From positions 1-64,000 of the forward strand of contig CACZUR010000010.1 in NCBI GenBank assembly GCA_902784435.1: a stretch of 64,000 nucleotides of DNA, written 5' to 3'. The notes below the pieces were generated by a model, which was not told the DNA's origin, made no database searches, and saw only the letters and a program-made list of their open reading frames with translations. The position numbers and the translations under genes were made by a program. The stretch comes from an uncultured Bacteroidia bacterium. GTDB taxonomy: Bacteria; Bacteroidota; Bacteroidia; Bacteroidales; UBA932. Below, piece by piece: positions 51,001 to 57,632 of this stretch. How positions within the stretch are numbered: position 1 is the stretch's first letter; each line of letters opens with the position of its first letter.

Positions 51001-52068
51001 TTACCCCTCCAGCCGATGCAGGTGGCAGAGGATGAGGTGGCCGTCGGCGTCGCGAAGGTGCATCCCGTTGCCGCGGCAGTAGCGCCAGTATCGGCAGGAG
51101 GCGCATTCGTCGGTTTTCATCCAGGAACGGTCGCGGTAGGGCTGGTATCGGCTGTTCCAGACGTCCATGAAGTCGTCGCCCTTGTAGATGTTGCCCTGGC
51201 TGTAGTCGGCCCGGATGCTGGGGCAGGCGGCGATGGCGCCGTCGGCCATGACGGAGCCGATGGTAATGCCGGCGCCGCAGAAGAAGAAGTGGTCGCGGAC
51301 ATCGCCCTCATAATTGCCCAGGAAGCCCTCACAGCCGTAACTGACGCGGATGCGGCCTTCCCTGCGGGTTCGTTTGATGAACTCCATCACCCCGCGGAAT
51401 TCCTCGCCGGAAAGCTGCAGCTCCGGGTCTTTCGCCGCCCGGCCCACCGGGAACACGGTGAATAGCCGCCACTCCTTGATGCCATTGCCGATGAGCAGTT
51501 CCTTGATGCGGTCCAGTTCCTGGTAGCTGCGCTGGTTCACGCAGGTGACCACGTCGTTCTCTACGACGCCCGACAGCGCCACCATCCGGGCGGCCGCCAG
51601 GGCTTTGGGGTAGCTTCCGGGAAGGCCCCGCATCCACTCGTGGGTGGGGCCGATGCCGTCCAGGCTCACCGTCACGGCCCGGAGCCCGCTCTGCAGCAGA
51701 CTGTGGTAGCGCTCCGGCGTGAGCAACTGTCCGTTGGTGACAATCCCCCAGGGGAAGCCCCGCTCGTAGAAAGCCTGGCCGCACGCTTCCAGGTCCCTTC
51801 GCATGAGCGGTTCGCCGCCGGTGACGTTGATCATCACCTTGTGCGGGTCTGTATGCCGGGCGATGCTGTCCAGGACGGGCAGGAAGTCTTCCAGGGGCAT
51901 GTCTTTTACATCCGACGTGACGCGGCAGTCGCTTCCGCAGTGGCGGCAATGCAGATTGCAGCGCAGGGTACATTCCCAAAACAGCGTGGTCAGGGGATGT
52001 TCCCTGATCACGCGTTCCATCACGGGCCTGGAGAGTTCCAGACCCAGTTTATGCCGGGCCGACAACAT
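51001..52068 (-). CDS. Radical SAM/SPASM enzyme of an rSAM/lipoprotein system
   Basis: A 355-residue radical SAM protein. The Fe-S motif is C37-x3-C41-x2-C44 (LRCNLHCRHC), with INVTGGEPLMRRDLEACG and VSLDGIGPTHEWMRGLPGSY. A C-terminal SPASM-like domain binds auxiliary clusters (FFCGAGITIG, ACPSIRADYSQGNIY, CASCRYWRYCRGNGM). It matches my recollection of the Bacteroidota rSAM family named for pairing with a lipoprotein (TIGR04133/TIGR04134). The lipoprotein gene lies immediately upstream, the two overlapping by one base. Expected to modify its partner; the chemistry is unknown. Confidence 0.82.
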   Translation of the reverse strand: MLSARHKLGLELSRPVMERVIREHPLTTLFWECTLRCNLHCRHCGSDCRVTSDVKDMPLEDFLPVLDSIARHTDPHKVMINVTGGEPLMRRDLEACGQAFYERGFPWGIVTNGQLLTPERYHSLLQSGLRAVTVSLDGIGPTHEWMRGLPGSYPKALAAARMVALSGVVENDVVTCVNQRSYQELDRIKELLIGNGIKEWRLFTVFPVGRAAKDPELQLSGEEFRGVMEFIKRTRREGRIRVSYGCEGFLGNYEGDVRDHFFFCGAGITIGSVMADGAIAACPSIRADYSQGNIYKGDDFMDVWNSRYQPYRDRSWMKTDECASCRYWRYCRGNGMHLRDADGHLILCHLHRLEG

Positions 52069-52925
52069 TATTCCGCTTTCTTGAGCCGGATATCCACGGT
52101 GGCGCCGAAAGTGCCGTCGTCCCAGTTGCCGTCGCCTTCGGCCTGGCGGGTGAGAGTGGCTTCTTCACTGGCGCTTTCGAAAAGGCCGCCGTTGGCCTCA
52201 CCGTCCACGTCCTTGCATTCTACGCGGACATTCGTGGCTCCCGGCCAGTCTTTCTCTTCCAGAGAGAACTGGCCTTGGGCATCCGTGACGCCGGCCGGGA
52301 GGTACATTTCCTCTTCCGGGCCGCTTTCCTGGTTCCACAGTTTGGCCAGCACTTCGATGCCGGGGATGGGTTTGCCGTCGGGATCTGTTACCGTTCCCTT
52401 GATCTGATAGGTGGCGTGGGGAACGCCATATTCGGCCGGTAGTTCTGTATAGTCGTTCAAAAGTGCCTGGAAGCCGATGGTGTAGGTTCCCATGTGCCAG
52501 TTGGATTTGCTGTCTTTTTCGAAGGTGATGTCCAGGTCTTTTTTGGCAAGCTCCTGCGTTTCGTACAGACCATTCTTCTCCCCGTCAATGTCCTCTATGC
52601 GCAAAGACAGTTTGTCGGAAGCCTCCTCGTAGTATTCCTGCAGCGTAGCCTGGACGGATCCGTCTTTCCCGCTGAGGACACTTTCTTCGTAGAAGGTCTG
52701 CTCCTCATTTTCGCCCGTGGGGTACGGACGGCGGTAGGTAACCCGCAGGCCTTCGATGCCCTCTCCGGTCCGGGCGTCTTTGACGCTGCCGACCAGTTTA
52801 TAGGTGGCATGGGGCATGCCGTATTCTTCGCGCATTTGGATAATCTTGTCGCACGAAGTGAACCCCAGCAGCGAGAGGATGAATCCCGCCACGACTTCAT
52901 AGAGATGGACGATTTTGGCTTTCAT
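52068..52925 (-). CDS. Lipoprotein partner of the rSAM enzyme, duplicated module
   Basis: A 285-residue protein with a lipoprotein signal (lipobox GFTSC, Cys25). The mature protein has two related modules, each opening with EYGxPHATY (REEYGMPHATYKLVG about residue 33; PAEYGVPHATYQIKG about 165), each followed by a carboxypeptidase-regulatory-like beta domain with GxxIxGxxV. The usual partner, as I recall, has one such module, so this is a tandem duplication. The EYGxPHATY motif is the natural candidate for the modified site. Confidence 0.78.
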   Translation of the reverse strand: MKAKIVHLYEVVAGFILSLLGFTSCDKIIQMREEYGMPHATYKLVGSVKDARTGEGIEGLRVTYRRPYPTGENEEQTFYEESVLSGKDGSVQATLQEYYEEASDKLSLRIEDIDGEKNGLYETQELAKKDLDITFEKDSKSNWHMGTYTIGFQALLNDYTELPAEYGVPHATYQIKGTVTDPDGKPIPGIEVLAKLWNQESGPEEEMYLPAGVTDAQGQFSLEEKDWPGATNVRVECKDVDGEANGGLFESASEEATLTRQAEGDGNWDDGTFGATVDIRLKKAE

Positions 52926-52977
52926 ACAGCGTTCAGTTTATACACAACATAAACCCGCCGGGCGCCGCTTCCTTGCA

Positions 52978-53682
52978 TTAAGGATGCACCAGCGTGCCCA
53001 CCTTTTCTCCGGAAAGGAGTTTGGTGAGGTTGCCGGTGGCATTCATGTCAAAGACGATGATAGGCATTTTGCCGTCGGAGCACAGGGCGTAGGCCGTCTG
53101 GTCCATCACCTTCAGGTGCTTGGAGATGGCCTCGTCGAAGGAAAGCTCGTCGTATTTGACGGCCGACGGATCCTTTTCCGGATCGGCGGTATACACGCCG
53201 TCTACGCGGGTGCCCTTCAGGAGGGCATCGGCCCCGATTTCCAGGGCACGGAGGGCGGCGCCGCTGTCCGTGGTGAAGAAGGGGTTGCCGGTGCCGCCGG
53301 CGATGAGGGCCACGCCGCCGCGCTCCAGCACCTTTACGGCCTCGTCGCGCATGTAGTACTTGGCGTGGGGCTCCATGGGTGTAGATGTAAATACTTCTGC
53401 TTCAACGCCTTCTGACTGGATGAACATCTTCAGGGCCAGGGAGTTGATGACGGTGGCCAGCATGCCCATCTTGTCTCCGTCCACCCGGTCGAAGCCCTTG
53501 CCCACGCCCTGCAGGCCGCGGAAAATGTTGCCGCCGCCGTTCACGATGGCTACCTGTAGACCGGCCTTGGCCGCCGATGCAATTTCCTTGGCATATTTTT
53601 CCAGCCAAACCGTATCCAGACCCTTTCCGGCAGGGCCGCCGAGGCTTTCGCCCGAGAGTTTCAGTAAAACGCGTTTATACAT
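52978..53682 (-). CDS. pyrH: UMP kinase
   Basis: A 234-residue amino-acid-kinase-fold enzyme phosphorylating UMP to UDP. YKRVLLKLSGESLGG opens the protein, then VAIVNGGGNIFRGLQG, DKMGMLATVINSLAL, and GTGNPFFTTDSGAALRALEI. The start is ATG 53682, where homologues begin. A minus-strand TACTTTTG box (53706-53713) is the probable promoter. Monocistronic as far as the window shows. Confidence 0.96.
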   Translation of the reverse strand: MYKRVLLKLSGESLGGPAGKGLDTVWLEKYAKEIASAAKAGLQVAIVNGGGNIFRGLQGVGKGFDRVDGDKMGMLATVINSLALKMFIQSEGVEAEVFTSTPMEPHAKYYMRDEAVKVLERGGVALIAGGTGNPFFTTDSGAALRALEIGADALLKGTRVDGVYTADPEKDPSAVKYDELSFDEAISKHLKVMDQTAYALCSDGKMPIIVFDMNATGNLTKLLSGEKVGTLVHP

Positions 53683-53705
53683 ATAATTCTTAACGATAAT
53701 CCTAA

Positions 53706-53754
53706 CAAAAGTATCGAAATATTGGGAAACTTCCAAGAAAGATTCCTATATTTG
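53706..53754. promoter_or_regulatory. Divergent -7 boxes for pyrH and sdhC
   Basis: TACTTTTG on the minus strand (53706-53713) faces pyrH. TATATTTG (53747-53754) faces sdhC with a TTG at 53722-53724 as -33 element. Confidence 0.65.
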
Positions 53755-53784
53755 CATACTAAGACAAACAACTAAACAACAATA

Positions 53785-54546
53785 ATGGCTAACTTTTTAA
53801 CCTCCTCCATCGGCAAGAAGTTCATTCAGAGCGTTTCCGGCGCTTTCCTTCTCATCTTCCTGCTCCTTCATGGCACCATCAATTTCTTCTCCGTCATAGA
53901 TTCCCTGCACGGGAAATTCGCCAAGGTGGCGGCAGACGGTATGCCTTATACCCACGGTGACGGCTGGTTCCAGCTGGGCTGCGACTTCATGTCTTCGCCC
54001 GTGATCGACATCATGGTCCCCATCCTGGCCCTGGGCTTCCTCATCCACATCTGCTACGGTATCTGGCTGTCGGTAGACAATCTGCGCCGCAGGGGCGGTT
54101 ACAAGCGCTACGAGGTGGCTTCCAAGGCCAAGAACGACAGCTGGAGCGCCAAGAATATGGCCGTGCTGGGTGTCATTATCCTCGGCTTCCTGTGCTTCCA
54201 CCTCACCCATTTCTGGGCCAAGATGCAACTGCAGGAATTCATGGGCAGTGAGGCTGATAACCCGTATTTCCTGCTGCTGAACACCTTCCGCCACGAGTGG
54301 GTCCTGGCCCTGTACATCGTCTGGTTCGTGGCCATCTGGCTGCACCTGAACCATGGTTTCTGGAGCATGTTCCAGACCATCGGCTGGAATAACAAGAAGT
54401 GGCTGCCCCGCCTCAGGGTTATCGGCATCATCCTCAGCACCTTAATCGTGCTTCTGTTCGTCTGCACCGCCGTCAACGCCTACGTAGAGGCTCACTTCGT
54501 AACGGCATCGGCCCAGTGGACGGAACCCCTGCTGGCAAATTTTTAA
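53785..54546 (+). CDS. sdhC: Succinate dehydrogenase/fumarate reductase cytochrome b subunit
   Basis: A 253-residue membrane protein with five hydrophobic segments and the features of the Bacteroidota type (TIGR02046-like): SSIGKKFIQSVSGAFLLIFL at the N-terminus, histidines in LLLHGTINFF, LIHICYGIWL, CFHLTHFWAK and WLHLNHGFWS that can ligate two hemes. It anchors the SdhA/SdhB dimer to the inner membrane. In this phylum sdhA and sdhB normally follow directly; here the trp leader and trpB follow instead. Confidence 0.93.
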   Translation: MANFLTSSIGKKFIQSVSGAFLLIFLLLHGTINFFSVIDSLHGKFAKVAADGMPYTHGDGWFQLGCDFMSSPVIDIMVPILALGFLIHICYGIWLSVDNLRRRGGYKRYEVASKAKNDSWSAKNMAVLGVIILGFLCFHLTHFWAKMQLQEFMGSEADNPYFLLLNTFRHEWVLALYIVWFVAIWLHLNHGFWSMFQTIGWNNKKWLPRLRVIGIILSTLIVLLFVCTAVNAYVEAHFVTASAQWTEPLLANF

Positions 54547-54592
54547 ATTATTTCTTGCAATTGTAATTTCTATTGCACATCTTTGCAAAAGA

Positions 54593-54643
54593 ATGAGAAC
54601 AAACAACAATAACTGGTGGCGCACTTACAGTTCAGTCTTGTAA
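54593..54643 (+). CDS. trpL: trp leader peptide
   Basis: A 16-codon open frame encodes MRTNNNNWWRTYSSVL with two adjacent tryptophan codons (54614-54619). A CATCTTTG box (54578-54585; 7 of 8 matches to the -7 consensus) with TTG at 54555-54557 puts the transcription start just before the ATG, so the leader is nearly leaderless. Alternative pairings and a terminator follow, as expected for ribosome-mediated attenuation. Confidence 0.8.
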   Translation: MRTNNNNWWRTYSSVL

Positions 54644-54706
54644 GTCGCTTTGCCGTAGTTATTTGTATAAAAGGCCCGCTGACTTACAGTGGGCCTTGTT
54701 TTTTTT
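54623..54706 (+). promoter_or_regulatory. Tryptophan attenuator (antiterminator/terminator)
   Basis: Segment 1 ACTTAC (54623-54628, just past the Trp codons) and segment 3 GACTTAC (54681-54687) can each pair with segment 2 GTAAGTC (54640-54646). Segment 3 lies within the terminator hairpin AAGGCCC (54671-54677)/GGGCCTT (54691-54697) followed by a run of T's. Stalling at the Trp codons masks segment 1, frees 2 to pair with 3, and disrupts the terminator. Translation to the stop (54641-54643) masks segment 2 and allows termination. Confidence 0.82.
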
Positions 54707-54740
54707 GAATTCAATGAACAAACATAAAACACTTAACATT

Positions 54741-56105
54741 ATGAAACAGAAAAAGTACCTGCTTCCGGAATCCGAGATTCCCACTCATTTCTTTAACATT
54801 CAGGCCATTATGCCCAACAAGCCCCTGCCGTTCCTGCATCCGGCCACCAAGCAGCCCCTGAAGGCCGAAGACCTGTACCCCATCTTCTGCAAGGCCTGCG
54901 CCGACCAGGAACTGAACCAGACCGATGAGTGGATCCCCATCCCGGAGGAAGTCCGGCAGCAGTATGCCGCTTACCGCTGTACGCCGCTGGTGCGTGCCTA
55001 TGAACTGGAGGCGGCTCTGGGAACACCTGCCCATATCTATTTCAAGAATGAGAGCGTATCGCCGGCGGGCAGCCACAAGCTCAATTCGGCCATCGCCCAG
55101 GCCTACTATGCCAAGGAGCAGGGCATCACCAACCTCACCACCGAAACCGGTGCCGGCCAGTGGGGCGGTGCACTGAGTTATGCCACCAAAAAATTCGGCA
55201 TCGACTGCGCCGTCTATATGGTGAAGGTGAGCTACGAGCAGAAGCCCTACCGTCGCTCCATCATGCAGACTTTCGGTGCGGCCATCACCCCCTCCCCGTC
55301 CATGAGCACCCGCGCGGGTAAAGACATCATCACCCGCAACCCCAACGACCAGGGCTCCCTGGGTTGCGCCATTTCCGAGGCCATCGAACTGGCGGTGAGC
55401 ACCCCCAACTGCAAATACGCCCTGGGTTCCGTGCTCAACCACGTGTGCCTGCACCAGAGCATTATCGGCCTGGAGGCAGAAAAACAGATGGAACTGGCCG
55501 GGGAGTATCCCGACATCGTGATTGCCTGTTTCGGCGGCGGCTCCAACTTCTCCGGAATAGCCTATCCGTTCATGCGCCACAACATCCTGGAAGGCAAGAA
55601 AACCCGTTTCATCGCGGCCGAGCCCTGTTCCTGCCCCAAACTCACCAAGGGCAAATTCGAGTACGACTTCGGCGACGAGGCCGGCATGACCCCGCTGCTT
55701 CCCATGTTCACCCTGGGCCACAGCTTCAAGCCCGCCTCCATCCACGCCGGCGGCCTTCGTTACCACGGTGCCGGCGTTATCCTGAGCCAGCTCATGAAGG
55801 ACGGATATATGGAAGCCGTGGACATTGAGCAGCTGGATTCTTTCAAGGCTGGAGTACTGTTCGCCCGCACGGAGGGCATCATCCCCGCGCCGGAAAGCTG
55901 CCACGCCATTGCCGCTACTATCCAGGAAGCCCTCAAGTGCAAGGAAACCGGCGAGCAGAAGACCATCCTGTTCAATCTGTCCGGCCACGGTTTCGTGGAT
56001 ATGGGCGCCTACGACAGTTATTTCTCCGGCGAAATGCAGAACTACCACGTCTCCGACGGAGATCTGGCCAAGTTCATCGCATCGGCCGATGCCTTGAACA
56101 AGTAG
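54741..56105 (+). CDS. trpB: Tryptophan synthase beta chain, TrpB2 type
   Basis: A 454-residue PLP enzyme joining indole and serine. The lysine forming the PLP aldimine is in SPAGSHKLNSAIAQAYY, followed by TTETGAGQWGGALSYA and the phosphate-binding CFGGGSNFSG. The SPAGSHKxN and TETGAGQWG versions and the length mark the TrpB2 family, often encoded away from trpA. No trp genes adjoin. The start is ATG 54741; an in-frame ATG at 54714 lies only 8 bp beyond the terminator T-run and is less likely. Confidence 0.93.
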   Translation: MKQKKYLLPESEIPTHFFNIQAIMPNKPLPFLHPATKQPLKAEDLYPIFCKACADQELNQTDEWIPIPEEVRQQYAAYRCTPLVRAYELEAALGTPAHIYFKNESVSPAGSHKLNSAIAQAYYAKEQGITNLTTETGAGQWGGALSYATKKFGIDCAVYMVKVSYEQKPYRRSIMQTFGAAITPSPSMSTRAGKDIITRNPNDQGSLGCAISEAIELAVSTPNCKYALGSVLNHVCLHQSIIGLEAEKQMELAGEYPDIVIACFGGGSNFSGIAYPFMRHNILEGKKTRFIAAEPCSCPKLTKGKFEYDFGDEAGMTPLLPMFTLGHSFKPASIHAGGLRYHGAGVILSQLMKDGYMEAVDIEQLDSFKAGVLFARTEGIIPAPESCHAIAATIQEALKCKETGEQKTILFNLSGHGFVDMGAYDSYFSGEMQNYHVSDGDLAKFIASADALNK

Positions 56106-56129
56106 CCGAAACTTGCTAACTTTGCGGGC

Positions 56130-56987
56130 ATGAAACGGATTTGTATTGTTTTGACCCTTCTGGTCATGGGCTTTCAGGTGCTGGCCCAGAGTAAAATCGT
56201 TACAGAAAGCATCCGGAGTTCGGTTTTGGGCTGCGAACAGAAGTACAACGTATACCTGCCGGACGGCTACGATGCCGCCCGGACCTACCCGGTGGTGTAT
56301 CTCCTGCACGGCCTGTACGGAGACTACAGCAACTGGGCCAGGACGGGCCGTCTGAAAGATGTGGCCGACCCGCTCATCGCTTCCGGAGAGATTGTCCCCA
56401 TGGTCATCATCATGCCCAATGCCGGCGACAGCGATGTGCACGGCTACCAGAACGGTTACTTCAACGTACAGGACTGGCCCTACGAAGACTTCTTCTATCA
56501 GGAGCTCCTGCCGGCCGCTGAGGCCAAATTCCACTGCGGGGGCTCTAAGGGCCGGCGGGCCATCATGGGCCTGTCCATGGGCGGGGGCGGTACCATCGTC
56601 TATGCCCAGCGCCATCCGGACATGTTCTCCAGCGCCTATGGCATGAGCGCCTGGCTGGACAACAAGCAGCGCGAGGTGCGTGGGGAGAATCGGCCCGGCA
56701 GCAAGCTCACCATCACCGACAAGTCTGTCCGCGAACACTCGGCCCTGGACTTCCTGGACCAGGCCGATGCCGCCACCCTCGGCCGGCTCAAAACCGTGAA
56801 ATGGTTCCTGGACTGCGGCGACGACGACTTCCTGCTGGACCTGTCGGAAGAACTGCACCGCAAGATGAAAAAAGCCGGCCTGAACAGCCAGCTGCGCGTG
56901 CGGGACGGCGGCCACACCTGGGAATACTGGCACACGGCGCTTTATACCGCCCTGCCTTTCGCCAGCCGGAATTTCAGCGGCCGCTAG
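56130..56987 (+). CDS. Exported esterase, esterase D/feruloyl esterase-like
   Basis: A 285-residue alpha/beta hydrolase with a signal peptide (MKRICIVLTLLVMGFQVLAQ). VVYLLHGLYGDYSNWAR supplies the oxyanion region, nucleophile Ser149 is in MGLSMGGGGTI, Asp is in FLDCGDDDFLL and the C-terminal His in RDGGHTWEYWHTAL. The family includes acetyl-xylan and feruloyl esterases and S-formylglutathione hydrolases; the signal peptide favours polysaccharide de-esterification. The substrate is not determined. It lies 24 bp after trpB and may share its transcript. Confidence 0.85.
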   Translation: MKRICIVLTLLVMGFQVLAQSKIVTESIRSSVLGCEQKYNVYLPDGYDAARTYPVVYLLHGLYGDYSNWARTGRLKDVADPLIASGEIVPMVIIMPNAGDSDVHGYQNGYFNVQDWPYEDFFYQELLPAAEAKFHCGGSKGRRAIMGLSMGGGGTIVYAQRHPDMFSSAYGMSAWLDNKQREVRGENRPGSKLTITDKSVREHSALDFLDQADAATLGRLKTVKWFLDCGDDDFLLDLSEELHRKMKKAGLNSQLRVRDGGHTWEYWHTALYTALPFASRNFSGR

Positions 56988-57625
56988 TCCACCATCACCA
57001 GCGCGGTGGAAGGGTGATTGAAGTGGAGGGAAACGATGGGGGCGGTGGTGCGGTTGAGGGTCGCTTTCCACCAGGCGTCAAAGACAACGTTGTCCGTGGG
57101 CCACTGCAGGCCTTTGGAGCTGATTCGCAGGGAGTTGTCGGCCGAAAAGAGGGAAAAGCGCCGGCCTTCGCCCAGGTGCAATTCACAGCTGTCGGTGATG
57201 GCGAAGGCGGTGCCGAAGTCCGACACCAGGGAAATCTTGCGTTCTCCCAGGTCAAACCGGCGGGGGTAGTCCATGAGCAGGCCCAGATTGCCGATGGTAT
57301 GGTCTTCGCGCAGTCCGGTAGCGCCCAGAAGGACAATCTCGGACACCTCCGGATGGTGCTCCAGTACCCAGCGCAGCGCCTTGGTCTGGTCGTTGTCCTC
57401 CTGCTCTTCCACGGGTACTACGATGTTCGAAAACCGCTCCTGAAGCGCCTGGGGCAGGGAATCCATGTCGCCTACGACGGCCATCGGCATACGGTCCGGC
57501 CAGCGGTCCAAGTACTTCTGAAGGGCTCCGTCACAGCACACGACCCCTTCGGCGCTGTCCAGCAGAAACAGCGGAAACGGCTCCGTGGGGAACGCCCCGT
57601 TGCAGAGAATGACAATAGAATTCAT
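56984..57625 (-). CDS. thiN: Thiamine pyrophosphokinase
   Basis: A 213-residue protein that transfers pyrophosphate from ATP to thiamine. VVCCDGALQKYLD, AVVGDMDSLP and DQTKALRWVLEH are the substrate-binding segments; LLGATGLREDHTIGNLGLL follows. The start is ATG 57625. Convergent with the esterase by a 4-bp overlap. It lies 7 bp downstream of the LptG-Fmt fusion and is probably cotranscribed with it. Confidence 0.9.
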   Translation of the reverse strand: MNSIVILCNGAFPTEPFPLFLLDSAEGVVCCDGALQKYLDRWPDRMPMAVVGDMDSLPQALQERFSNIVVPVEEQEDNDQTKALRWVLEHHPEVSEIVLLGATGLREDHTIGNLGLLMDYPRRFDLGERKISLVSDFGTAFAITDSCELHLGEGRRFSLFSADNSLRISSKGLQWPTDNVVFDAWWKATLNRTTAPIVSLHFNHPSTALVMVD

Positions 57626-57632
57626 GGCAGGG

